Below, piece after piece: positions 8,571 to 17,012 of a DNA stretch of 64,000 nucleotides (position 1 is the stretch's first letter; every line of letters starts with the position of its first letter). Location of the stretch: the NCBI RefSeq assembly GCF_001439685.1, contig NZ_JYLH01000015.1, forward strand, positions 110,704 through 174,703. The letters are read 5' to 3'. Made by a program: the position numbers and the translations under genes. A model generated the notes under the pieces. That model was not told where the DNA came from and did not search any database. It saw only the letters and a program-made list of their open reading frames with translations. This stretch comes from Pseudomonas libanensis. Its GTDB lineage: Bacteria; Pseudomonadota; Gammaproteobacteria; Pseudomonadales; Pseudomonadaceae.

Positions 8571-9341
8571 TCAGCGTACGACACCCTCTTCAATCAGCAA
8601 CTTGAGAATCGCCTCTGCGCCCGCTTCTGGGCTCACGCCCTTGAGCACCTGCCCGCCGCCTCCACTGGCCTTGGCCGTCGCCGCCTTCATACGGTCGGCG
8701 CCACTCTTGGCCTTGATCACCTTGAGCCGCTTGGGTCGCGGCTTGGCCGGGTGCAGTTGCGCTCCTGTGAATAACTCATCCTGCTCGATCTCGACTTCGT
8801 GGGCCGCCAGCTCCCCGCGTTGAGCCGGGCCATAGGCGCTTTGGCGGGGCTTAGGCGCGGCGTTATCCACCGTCGCGAGAAACGGCAGGCGCACCTTCAG
8901 GCGCCGCCGCTGGCCACGGGGCAACGCTTGCAGTACATGGGCTACGCCAGCCTCGATGGATTCCACTTGGGCCAACCCCACAATCAGCGGCCAGCCCAAT
9001 TGTTCGGCCAACAGATACGGCAGCATCCCTGAGCCTTCGCCGGTTTCGGCCTGGCTGCCGGTAAGTACCACTTGGGCACCGGCGTCGCGCAGATACTCAC
9101 TGAGTACCGGCAAGGCATCGGAGCCTGGCGGTTGCTCCAGTACCTGCAGTTGCGCCAGGCCCATGCCCAGATAGCTGCGCAAGGTCGGCTCGGCGATGTT
9201 GCCAGCGTGCAGCACTTGCAACTTATCTCCGGCCAACTGCAGGCCCAGCTCGACGGCGCGCGCGTCCTGCTCGGCACGCCGTGGTCGCCCGGAGGTAGGG
9301 TGGGCGCCGATGGACACCAGGCTGATTACATTGCTCGTCAT
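8571..9341 (-). CDS. Electron transfer flavoprotein beta-type subunit of the dimethylglycine operon
   Basis: This EtfB-type protein of about 256 residues is the partner of the EtfA-like protein encoded 10 bp upstream. The nucleotide-binding core (AGAQVVLTGSQAETGEGSGM) aligns with the family signature around the AMP/FAD site. The C-terminal third is unusual in being lysine- and proline-rich. The start at 9341 is favoured because AAGGAT lies about seven bases upstream; the ATG at 9347 would sit on top of that site. It is the last gene of the operon that encodes DgcAB, so it probably takes electrons from dimethylglycine oxidation. A near-consensus DnaA box (TTATCCACC) lies at 8873-8881 inside it. 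Confidence 0.85.
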   Translation of the reverse strand: MTSNVISLVSIGAHPTSGRPRRAEQDARAVELGLQLAGDKLQVLHAGNIAEPTLRSYLGMGLAQLQVLEQPPGSDALPVLSEYLRDAGAQVVLTGSQAETGEGSGMLPYLLAEQLGWPLIVGLAQVESIEAGVAHVLQALPRGQRRRLKVRLPFLATVDNAAPKPRQSAYGPAQRGELAAHEVEIEQDELFTGAQLHPAKPRPKRLKVIKAKSGADRMKAATAKASGGGGQVLKGVSPEAGAEAILKLLIEEGVVR

Positions 9342-9351
9342 GGTCATATCC

Positions 9352-10572
9352 TTAAGCTGCATCACGCTTGGCGCCGTTGCGGTAGGCCTCGACCGCCTCG
9401 ATCAAGGCTTGCAGAATCGCGGCGCTCTCGCCGATTACCGACAGGTCGGCACGCTTGATCATGTCGCACCCCGGGTCGAGGTTGATTGCCACCACCTTGT
9501 CGCAGGCACCGATGCCTTGCAGGTGCTGGATCGCCCCGGAGATGCCCACGGCCACATACACCCTTGCCGTGACCCAGGTGCCGCTGGCACCCACCTGCCG
9601 ATCACGCGCCATGAAGCCATCGTCCACCGCTACCCGCGAGGCGCCTTCGGTGGCGCCCAGTGCCGCGGCGGTCTGGTGGAACAGCGCCCAGTCCTTCACG
9701 CCGTTGCCACCGGAGAAAATGAACTCGGCCTCGGCCATCGGAATCGCCGCCGGGTCCACCGCTACCGCGCCGAGATCTTCGATGCGTGGCAGGCTGCGCG
9801 CCAGGCTTGTGGATAACTCCACGGGCAACACTTCATGGCGTGTATCACTGACCGGATCGGCACATTCGGCAGCAGCCAGAATCAGGCGTGGCAGTGGTCG
9901 GGCCAAGTCTTCCTGACCTGCGCCGGCACGGCCGATGCAGGTCTGCTCCTTGATTTGCCACACCCGCGTGGCTGGGCGCTCCTTGAGGCTGGCGGCGAAG
10001 CGCCGGCCCAACTCGCCACCGCCACTGCGGCTATCCGGCAGCAACCAGTGACGCGGGTTGAACTGGTTATCCACAGCACGCAGACCTTGCACACGTTGCT
10101 CGGGTGAATAACCGTCGAATTCATGGCCCTCCAGCACCAGCAGGCGGTCGACACCGGCGGTGGAAAACCCGGCTTCCTTGTGTTCGCCGAACACCACCGC
10201 CAGCACTGCGCCGTCGCTGCCGGCCAGTTGCCGCGCCAGGCCGAGCAAGTCACGGTCGTGGCTGCTCAGGCGGCCACCGACCATGTCCGGCACTACGTTG
10301 ATGTAGAACGCCGGCGCAGGCACCTGATGCAGCGGCAATTGCACTTCTACGGCTGCCGTGCGCTTGGCTGCGCCGCCCTGCTGGGCGCCGCTGCGGTCGA
10401 TACGCTTGATGCCGTTGGGGCCGATAAAACCGACGCCATGCACATTCTTGCGGATGATCCCGTTAGGGCCCATCCAACTGTGTTGTACCGGCTGCATGGC
10501 CGTATGCAGCGGGTGCAGGCGGTTACGGGCGATCCATTCGGCCCGTGGGTCGCGGCGGATAATGTCGCTCAT
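9352..10572 (-). CDS. Electron transfer flavoprotein alpha-type subunit of the dimethylglycine operon
   Basis: This 406-residue EtfA-type protein is longer than ordinary EtfA (about 310). The C-terminal FAD domain is clear: RQVGASGTWV, VYVAVGISGAIQHLQGI and AINLDPGCDMIKRADLSVIG. The extra length is at the N terminus. Its ATG overlaps the dgcB stop (TGATG at 10570-10574), indicating translational coupling. With the beta-type gene it forms a dedicated ETF, as in the P. aeruginosa PA5400/PA5401 arrangement as I recall it. Two perfect DnaA boxes fall inside the coding sequence (9808-9816 minus, 10067-10075 plus). Confidence 0.87.
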   Translation of the reverse strand: MSDIIRRDPRAEWIARNRLHPLHTAMQPVQHSWMGPNGIIRKNVHGVGFIGPNGIKRIDRSGAQQGGAAKRTAAVEVQLPLHQVPAPAFYINVVPDMVGGRLSSHDRDLLGLARQLAGSDGAVLAVVFGEHKEAGFSTAGVDRLLVLEGHEFDGYSPEQRVQGLRAVDNQFNPRHWLLPDSRSGGGELGRRFAASLKERPATRVWQIKEQTCIGRAGAGQEDLARPLPRLILAAAECADPVSDTRHEVLPVELSTSLARSLPRIEDLGAVAVDPAAIPMAEAEFIFSGGNGVKDWALFHQTAAALGATEGASRVAVDDGFMARDRQVGASGTWVTARVYVAVGISGAIQHLQGIGACDKVVAINLDPGCDMIKRADLSVIGESAAILQALIEAVEAYRNGAKRDAA

Positions 10573-12515
10573 CAGTGCACCTCCGCAGGTTCACGTTTGA
10601 TCGGGGTCTTGACCGGTGCCGGGTCCTCAAGCAAAGCGTCGGCCACCAGCTCCGCGATGTCTTTGATCAATGGGCGTGGTTCGACCACGCCCTCAAGCAT
10701 CGCCGTGCATTGCGGGCAACCTACAGCCACCAGCTCGGCACCAGTTTCGCGGATGTCATCCATGCGCATATCCGGGATACGTTGCTTGCCGGGAATATCG
10801 GTGATCGGCGCGCCGCCACCGCCACCACAGCAGCGCGAACGGAAGCCCGAACGTTGCATTTCCTTGACCTCGATGCCGAGCGCCCGCAGCACTTGGCGCG
10901 GCGCCTCGTATTCGCCGTTGTAGCGGCCCAGGTAACAAGGGTCGTGGTAGGTCACGCTATTGCCCTTGTGCTGGCCCAGGTTCAGCGCGCCATCGCCGAT
11001 CAGCTCGGCCATGAAGGTGCTGTGATGCTGCACGCGGTAGTTGCCGTTGAAGGCGCCGTATTCGTTTTTCAGCACATGGAAGCTGTGCGGATCGCAGGTG
11101 ACGATGCGCTTGAAGCTGTACTTGGCCAGGGTCTGGATATTGCGCGTGGCCAGCAGCTGGAATGTCGCTTCATCGCCGAGGCGCCGCGCCACATCACCGC
11201 TGTCGCGTTCTTCCAGGCCGAGTACCGCGAAGTCGACCTTGGCGGCTTTCAGCACTTTGACGAATGCGCGCAGGGTACGTTGGTTGCGCATGTCGAAGGC
11301 ACCGTCACCGACCCAGAACAGCACCTCGCAGCTACCGTTGTCGCTGAGCAGCGGCAGGTTCAAGTCCGCGGCCCAGTTCAGGCGGCCGCCAGGTGCGAAG
11401 CCGCCTGGGTTATCGGTGGCGATCAGGTTTTCCAGGACTTCGGCGCCCTTGTTCGGCGTGGCGCCTTTTTCCAGGGTCAGGTGACGGCGCATGTCGACGA
11501 TGGCATCCACGTGCTCGATCATCATCGGGCACTCCTCCACGCAGGCACGGCAGGTGGTGCACGACCACAACGTCTCGGCGTCCACCAGGCCGTTGACGAT
11601 CGGTTGATGAGGATTGCCGCCATGCTCGCCTACGGGTTTGCCCGGATACGGGCTGCCGGCGAACTTGGCATCGGTGCCGCCGGCCAGGCCGACCACCATG
11701 TCCTGGATGAGTTTTTTCGGGTTCAGCGGCTGGCCGGCAGCAAACGCCGGGCACGCCGCCTCGCATTTGCCGCACTGTACGCAGGCGTCGAAACCAAGCA
11801 GTTGGTTCCAGGTGAAATCCTTGGGTTTTTCCACACCCAGCGGCGCGGTTTTATCGCTCAGGTCCAACGGTTTCAAACCGGTGGAGCGGCCACCGCCAAA
11901 GCGCTCGGCGCGACGGTGCCAGGCCAGGTGCAGGGCACCGGCGAAGGCGTGCTTCATTGGCCCGCCCCAGGTCATGCCGAAGAACATTTCGGACACGCCC
12001 CACAACACGCCCACGCTCAATAGCGCAGCGAGCAGCCAACCGCCGAAGTCCGCCGGCAGGATCCCGGCCACCGGCAAGGTCACCAGGAAGAAGCTCACCG
12101 AAAAAGCCATCAGGCTTTTCGGCAGACGCATCCACGGGCCTTTGGACAGGCGGGCAGGCGGATTGCGACGGCGCAGGTACATGAAGATCGCGCCGACAAA
12201 CATCAATGTCGACGCCAGCAGCAGCGCATAACCAAGAATGCGGCTCTGCAGGCCGAAACCGTGCACCACAATCGCCAGCAGCGCCGACAGCACGAAGCCC
12301 AGCGCCGTCGCTACGTGGGTGTTGGCGATGTATTTGTCACGGGCGACCACGTGGTGCAGGTCGACCATGTAGCGCTTGGGCATGGCCAAAAGGCCGCCCA
12401 ACAGGTCGACTTTGGACGAGCGGCCACGGCGCCACATGTTCACGCGGCGCAGTGCGCCAAGGACGGCAAGGCCCAGGGCGGCAAACAAAAGAATAGGCAG
12501 CAAGGTGTTCAACAT
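10572..12515 (-). CDS. dgcB: Dimethylglycine catabolism iron-sulfur membrane protein
   Basis: This 647-residue protein has N-terminal membrane segments (about 1-20, 65-115 and 138-178). Two 4Fe-4S motifs follow: C245-C248-C251-C255 (CVQCGKCEAACP) and C319-C322-C325-C329 (CTTCRACVEECP). The C-terminal half has cysteine-rich CCG-type motifs (HDPCYLGR, SRCCGGGGG). It resembles heterodisulfide-reductase-like quinone oxidoreductases and probably passes electrons from DgcA and the ETF into the membrane. The ATG at 12515 has a GGGAG site. It overlaps etfA by one base and follows dgcA across a REPIN. Confidence 0.92.
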   Translation of the reverse strand: MLNTLLPILLFAALGLAVLGALRRVNMWRRGRSSKVDLLGGLLAMPKRYMVDLHHVVARDKYIANTHVATALGFVLSALLAIVVHGFGLQSRILGYALLLASTLMFVGAIFMYLRRRNPPARLSKGPWMRLPKSLMAFSVSFFLVTLPVAGILPADFGGWLLAALLSVGVLWGVSEMFFGMTWGGPMKHAFAGALHLAWHRRAERFGGGRSTGLKPLDLSDKTAPLGVEKPKDFTWNQLLGFDACVQCGKCEAACPAFAAGQPLNPKKLIQDMVVGLAGGTDAKFAGSPYPGKPVGEHGGNPHQPIVNGLVDAETLWSCTTCRACVEECPMMIEHVDAIVDMRRHLTLEKGATPNKGAEVLENLIATDNPGGFAPGGRLNWAADLNLPLLSDNGSCEVLFWVGDGAFDMRNQRTLRAFVKVLKAAKVDFAVLGLEERDSGDVARRLGDEATFQLLATRNIQTLAKYSFKRIVTCDPHSFHVLKNEYGAFNGNYRVQHHSTFMAELIGDGALNLGQHKGNSVTYHDPCYLGRYNGEYEAPRQVLRALGIEVKEMQRSGFRSRCCGGGGGAPITDIPGKQRIPDMRMDDIRETGAELVAVGCPQCTAMLEGVVEPRPLIKDIAELVADALLEDPAPVKTPIKREPAEVH

Positions 12516-12564
12516 GGTGAAGCTCCCACAGACCACTCAGGTCTACTGTGAAACTGGCCTTGAA

Positions 12565-12653
12565 TGTGGGAGGGGGCTTGCCCCCGATAGCGGTGGTTCA
12601 GCTACAGCCTTATCAACTGACACTCCGCCATCGGGGGCAAGCCCCCTCCCACA
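12565..12653. repeat. REPIN (GAGGGGGCTTGCCCCCGAT class) between dgcA and dgcB
   Basis: Inverted arms TGTGGGAGGGGGCTTGCCCC and its complement lie within the dgcA-dgcB intergenic gap. In the operon transcript it would form a strong intercistronic hairpin, which could protect the upstream dgcA message or lower dgcB expression. Confidence 0.93.
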
Positions 12654-12688
12654 TTTGAACCGAGTCCACGTTTTGGTTCGGTGTCGGC

Positions 12689-14749
12689 TTAGAAATCCTT
12701 GCACAAGCGCAGGGCGTCATAGATGGCGGCATGGGTATTGCGCTGGGCCACACAGTCACCAATGCGGAACAGCAAGTACCCCTCGCCCGCCTCGCTCAAG
12801 CACGGCTGCGGCTTGATCGCAAACAACGCTTCAACGTCGATCTGACCCTTGTTGCGCGAACCTTCCTTGAGCCCGTAGTAAATGGCCTCGTCCGGACGTA
12901 CGCCGTTCTCCACCACCACCTGGTCGACCACCCGCTCCTCTTTGGCGCCGGTGTATTCGTTCTCCAGCACAGCCACCAGCTTGTCGCCCTCGCGATAGAC
13001 CTTTTCCAGCATCATGTCGCCGGTCATGATCACTTCCTTGGGGTACATGCTGCGGTAGTAAGTCGGGAACGACGTACCGCCAATCGCCACGCCGGGCTTG
13101 ATGTCATCGGTGACGATTTCCACCTGGCAGCCTTTGTCGGCCAGGAAGTCGGCCACCGACATGCCGGTGAATTCACAGATGGTGTCGTACACCAGCACGT
13201 TCTTGCCTGGCGCGACTTTGCCGTCGAGTACATCCCAACTGCTCACCACCAAACCTTCGGCGGCGCCCCAGTGCTCGTTCTGTTCGATGAACGGATGCCC
13301 GCCGACAGCCAGCACTACCACATCCGGACGCAGGTCCAGGATGGTCTCGGCATCCGCCGCCACGCCCAGGCGCAGGTCGACTTTCAAACGTGCCAGCTCC
13401 AGTTGGTACCAGCGCGTAATGCCGGCGATCTGGTCGCGTTGCGGGGCTTTCGAGGCAGTGGTGATCTGCCCGCCAATAAATTCTTTCTTCTCGAGCAGGG
13501 TCACGTCGTGGCCACGTTCGGCGGCGACGCGCGCAGCTTCCATACCGGCCGGGCCGGCACCGACCACCACGACTTTGCGTTTGGGTCCGGTGGATTTTTC
13601 GATGATGTGCGGCACGCCCATGTACTCACGGGAGGTCGCGGCGTTCTGGATGCACAGTACATCCAGGCCCTGATACTGGCGGTCAATGCAATAGTTGGCG
13701 CCGACGCACTGCTTGATCTGGTCGATCTGGCCCATCTTGATCTTGGCGATCAGGTGCGGGTCGGCGATGTGCGCACGGGTCATGCCGACCATGTCCACAT
13801 AGCCGCCTTCCAGAATACGTGTGGCCTGGTTCGGGTCCTTGATGTTCTGCGCGTGCAGCACCGGAACCTTGACCACTTCCTTGATACCGGCCGCCAAGTG
13901 CAGGAATGGCTCCGGTGGATAACTCATGTTGGGGATCACGTTGGCCAAGGTGTTGTGGGTGTCGCAACCCGAGCCCACTACGCCGATGAAATCGAGCATG
14001 CCAGTGTCGTCGTAATACTTGGCGATCTGCTTCATGTCCTCGTGGGACAGGCCGTCCGGGTGGAACTCGTCACCGCACAGGCGCATGCCCACGCAGAAGT
14101 CATCACCCACTTCGGCACGCACAGCTTTGAGCACTTCGAGGCCGAACTTCATACGGCCTTCGAAAGAACCGCCCCATTCGTCCGTACGCTTGTTGACCCG
14201 CGGGCTCCAGAATTGGTCGATCATGTGCTGGTGCACCGCAGACAATTCCACACCGTCCAGGCCACCGGCCTTGGCACGCCGCGCAGCCTGGGCGTAGTTG
14301 CCGATCACGCGCCAGATTTCTTCCGGTTCGATGGTCTTGCAGGTGGCACGGTGCACCGGCTCACGTACGCCGGATGGCGACATCAGGGTCGGCCAGTTGA
14401 AGCCGTCCCAACGCGAGCGACGGCCCATGTGGGTAATCTGGATCATGATCTTGGCGCCATGCTTGTGCATGGCGTCGGCCAGGTTCTGAAAGTGCGGAAT
14501 GATGCGGTCGGTGGACAGGTTCACCGAGCTCCACCACTCCTGGGGGCTGTCGATGGCCACCACCGAGGAACCGCCGCAGATCGCCAGGCCGATACCGCCC
14601 TTGGCTTTCTCTTCGTAGTACTTCACATAGCGGTCGGTGGTCATGCCGCCGTCGGTGGCATACACCTCGGCGTGGGCGGTACTGAGCACGCGATTGCGGA
14701 TGGTCAGTTTGCCGATCTGGATCGGCGCGAACATTGCTTCGAAAGCCAT
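12689..14749 (-). CDS. dgcA: Dimethylglycine demethylase, flavin subunit
   Basis: This 686-residue protein is related to trimethylamine dehydrogenase and dienoyl-CoA reductase. It has an N-terminal FMN TIM-barrel (MFAPIQIGKLTIRNR; HMGRRSRWDG; catalytic region VELSAVHQHMIDQFWSPRVN), a linker cluster segment, then an FAD/NAD domain (KVVVVGAGPAGMEAARVAA, about 392-410). In the cluster segment C348, C354 and C366 are present but the position of the expected second cysteine is A351 (CVGANYC). The ATG at 14749 has a GAGGAA site and gives the family start MAFEAMFAP. It is third in the operon, 16 bp after the DUF5943 gene, and converts dimethylglycine to sarcosine. Confidence 0.95.
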   Translation of the reverse strand: MAFEAMFAPIQIGKLTIRNRVLSTAHAEVYATDGGMTTDRYVKYYEEKAKGGIGLAICGGSSVVAIDSPQEWWSSVNLSTDRIIPHFQNLADAMHKHGAKIMIQITHMGRRSRWDGFNWPTLMSPSGVREPVHRATCKTIEPEEIWRVIGNYAQAARRAKAGGLDGVELSAVHQHMIDQFWSPRVNKRTDEWGGSFEGRMKFGLEVLKAVRAEVGDDFCVGMRLCGDEFHPDGLSHEDMKQIAKYYDDTGMLDFIGVVGSGCDTHNTLANVIPNMSYPPEPFLHLAAGIKEVVKVPVLHAQNIKDPNQATRILEGGYVDMVGMTRAHIADPHLIAKIKMGQIDQIKQCVGANYCIDRQYQGLDVLCIQNAATSREYMGVPHIIEKSTGPKRKVVVVGAGPAGMEAARVAAERGHDVTLLEKKEFIGGQITTASKAPQRDQIAGITRWYQLELARLKVDLRLGVAADAETILDLRPDVVVLAVGGHPFIEQNEHWGAAEGLVVSSWDVLDGKVAPGKNVLVYDTICEFTGMSVADFLADKGCQVEIVTDDIKPGVAIGGTSFPTYYRSMYPKEVIMTGDMMLEKVYREGDKLVAVLENEYTGAKEERVVDQVVVENGVRPDEAIYYGLKEGSRNKGQIDVEALFAIKPQPCLSEAGEGYLLFRIGDCVAQRNTHAAIYDALRLCKDF

Positions 14750-14765
14750 GGCAGGGTTCCTCGAC

Positions 14766-15296
14766 TTACAACGGCTTGACGGTGAACAGCCCGTCGTCAT
14801 GGCCCTCTTCGGACCCTCCATAGACTTGTTCGGCCACGGTGCGGATGTTGCTGCCGCGCGCTTGCAGAATCTGGTCCATGGCACCGGCAAACCAGCCGGT
14901 GAACATGTAGTCGACTTTGCGCCCGACCTTGCCGTACACGTAGACAAACGCCGAGTGCTCCAGCTTGACGCTGGCGGTGCCTTTATCCAGATCGATGTCC
15001 TGGATCTTGAACAGGCCCCAGCCGCGCTGCGACAGGCGCTTCATGTAGTGCTCGAACACCGCGACACCTTCCAGGCCGTGGCATTCGGCTTCCTTTTCAC
15101 ACCAGTGCCAGGCAGATTTGTAGCCGGCCTTATAAAGGATTTCGGCATAGGCGTCGGCACCCAGTACTTCTTCGATACCCATGTGGTTATTGACGAAGAA
15201 ATGCCGCGGCACGTACAGCATTGGCAGGGCGTCAGAGGTCCAGACACCGGTTTCGCTGTCGACTTCGATAGGCAATTGCGGGGCGATCTTGGCCAT
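14766..15296 (-). CDS. DUF5943 protein of the dimethylglycine operon
   Basis: This soluble protein of 176 residues has no signal peptide or membrane segment. The middle part (YKAGYKSAWHWCEKEA, GWGLFKIQDIDLDKGTASVK) resembles the V4R / 4-vinyl-reductase-like ligand-binding fold. It sits tightly before dgcA (16 bp), and I recall the same position in P. aeruginosa (PA5397), so a role in dimethylglycine catabolism is likely, but its biochemical function is unknown. A small-molecule sensor, formaldehyde handling, or enzyme assembly are all possible. Confidence 0.85.
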   Translation of the reverse strand: MAKIAPQLPIEVDSETGVWTSDALPMLYVPRHFFVNNHMGIEEVLGADAYAEILYKAGYKSAWHWCEKEAECHGLEGVAVFEHYMKRLSQRGWGLFKIQDIDLDKGTASVKLEHSAFVYVYGKVGRKVDYMFTGWFAGAMDQILQARGSNIRTVAEQVYGGSEEGHDDGLFTVKPL

Positions 15297-15328
15297 GGAA
15301 ACTAAACTCCAGAAAATTTGTTTTGATG

Positions 15329-15352
15329 CCCCCGGCGTCGGATGGCCGGGGG
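15329..15352. other. Intercistronic hairpin, dipeptidase-DUF5943 gap
   Basis: A perfect 8-bp G+C stem (CCCCCGGC / GCCGGGGG) with an 8-nt loop lies in the 77-bp gap between the two genes. No T-tract follows on the minus strand, so it is more likely a transcript-stabilising or processing hairpin than a full terminator. Confidence 0.6.
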
Positions 15353-15373
15353 AAAAGAAGTGTCAGCGGTGGC

Positions 15374-16351
15374 TTATTCGCCCCAGACGTCCTTGAGCAC
15401 GTTGACCCAGTTCTCGCCCATGATCTTGCGCACGACACGCTCGGGGTGGCCGCGCTTGAGCAGGGTTTCGGTGAGGTTGGGGAACTCGCCCACGGTGCGG
15501 ATGCCCAGCGGATTGATGATCTTGCCAAAGCTGGTCAGGCGGCGCGCATAGCCCTTGTCATGGGTCAGCATTTCAAAGAAATCCTGGCCATGGCCCTGGG
15601 TGAAGTCGGTGCCGATGCCGATAGCGTCTTCGCCGACGATATTCATGGTGTATTCGATGGCTTCGGCGTAGTCGTCGATGGTCGAGTCGATACCCTTGGC
15701 CAGGAACGGCGCGAACATGGTCACGCCGACAAAACCGCCGTGGTCGGCGATGAACTTGAGCTCTTCATCGGATTTGTTGCGCGGATGCTCCTTGAGGCCC
15801 GACGGCAGGCAGTGGGAGTAACACACCGGCTTTTTCGATTCGAGAATCACCTCTTCGGAGGTTTTCGATCCGACGTGTGACAGGTCGCACATGATGCCCA
15901 CGCGGTTCATCTCGCCGACGATTTCGCGACCGAAACCTGACAGGCCGCCATCGCGCTCGTAGCAACCGGTGCCCACCAGGTTCTGGGTGTTGTAGCACAT
16001 CTGCACCACCCCTACGCCGAGCTGCTTGAAGATCTCCACGTAGCCGAGCTGGTCTTCAAACGCATGGGCATTCTGGAAGCCGAAGATGATGCCGGTCTTG
16101 CCTTGTTCCTTGGCGCGGCGGATGTCAGCGGTGGTTTTTACCGGGATCACCAGGTCGCTGTTCTCACGGATCAGGGTCTGGCTGGCAACAATGTTATTGA
16201 TCGTGGCCTGGAACCCCTCCCACACCGACACGGTGCAGTTGGCGGCGGTCAGGCCACCCTTGCGCATATCCTCGAACAGGTCGCGATTCCACTTGGCAAT
16301 GATCAGCCCGTCGATAACGATGCTGTCGGCGTGCAATTCGGCTGGGCTCAT
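15374..16351 (-). CDS. M19-type membrane dipeptidase-like metallohydrolase
   Basis: This 325-residue amidohydrolase-superfamily protein is related to renal/membrane dipeptidase. An early D-containing strand (DSIVIDGLIIAKWNRDLF), FGFQNAHAFED, CDLSHVGSKTSEE and YSHCLPSG are the regions expected to carry zinc ligands. There is no signal peptide. The ATG at 16351 is preceded by AAGGGGA. It appears to be first gene of the operon leading to DUF5943, dgcA, dgcB and etf. The equivalent P. aeruginosa gene (PA5396) lies in the same operon as I recall; its substrate is unknown to me. Confidence 0.88.
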   Translation of the reverse strand: MSPAELHADSIVIDGLIIAKWNRDLFEDMRKGGLTAANCTVSVWEGFQATINNIVASQTLIRENSDLVIPVKTTADIRRAKEQGKTGIIFGFQNAHAFEDQLGYVEIFKQLGVGVVQMCYNTQNLVGTGCYERDGGLSGFGREIVGEMNRVGIMCDLSHVGSKTSEEVILESKKPVCYSHCLPSGLKEHPRNKSDEELKFIADHGGFVGVTMFAPFLAKGIDSTIDDYAEAIEYTMNIVGEDAIGIGTDFTQGHGQDFFEMLTHDKGYARRLTSFGKIINPLGIRTVGEFPNLTETLLKRGHPERVVRKIMGENWVNVLKDVWGE

Positions 16352-16569
16352 CAGGCGTCCCCTTATTGGCGATTCATGCGCCGAATCGTGTGCCGGCGCT
16401 TTGGGGCCAGCATATGCCCAGGGATCGACGGAGCCGGGTGCAAAAACGACAGGGGAATTGCCGAAAGCGTCAATCCGCGACAAAGGCTATGTAGACATGC
16501 CTGCTGGGCGGCTGTTCTTTGTCTGACGCTTGAGCCAGAATTGCGCATCACCTGATATGAGACGGCGCA

Positions 16570-16971
16570 ATGAAATCGATTTTCCTGGCTTTGGCACTCA
16601 TCGCAACCACCGCCCACGCAGCCGAAGACACCGACAGCACACCGTGCGACGGCATCGAAAACGACAAACAGACCCTGGCCTGCGCCGCCTACAACAAAAC
16701 CACCGCCGAACAACTGCTCAAGGATAACTACCAGGGGCTGTTAGAGCGCATGGGCTCGATCTATGGCAGCGACAAGACCAAGCTGGCCGACATTACCGCT
16801 CGTCTGAAGGACGCCCAGCAGAAGTGGGAAAAACTGCGTGACGCCGATTGCGCGGTGGACACCTTCCCGGCGGTGAATGGCAGCAAGGAATACGCGATTG
16901 CGCAGAATGATTGCCTTGCGCGGATGAGTGATGAACGGTCGGAGTTTTTGGAGTCGATTGGGCAGGATTGA
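16570..16971 (+). CDS. Secreted LprI-like (DUF1311) protein
   Basis: This is a 133-residue precursor with a signal peptide (MKSIFLALALIATTAHAA). The mature part carries the DUF1311/LprI pattern: CAAYNKTTAEQLLKDNY, LKDAQQKWEKLRDADC, and later paired cysteines around NDCLARM. Mycobacterial LprI inhibits lysozyme, but most members are uncharacterised. It is transcribed away from the dgc operon and convergent with the tyrosinase gene. Confidence 0.78.
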   Translation: MKSIFLALALIATTAHAAEDTDSTPCDGIENDKQTLACAAYNKTTAEQLLKDNYQGLLERMGSIYGSDKTKLADITARLKDAQQKWEKLRDADCAVDTFPAVNGSKEYAIAQNDCLARMSDERSEFLESIGQD

Positions 16972-17012
16972 TGCCATTCCCGCACTCAATGCGCAAATGG
17001 CATTGCCAATGC

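Noticed and set aside
12731..14779. Long reading frame (682 codons) opposite dgcA
   Set aside because: Antisense shadow; dgcA has clear domains, start and operon context.
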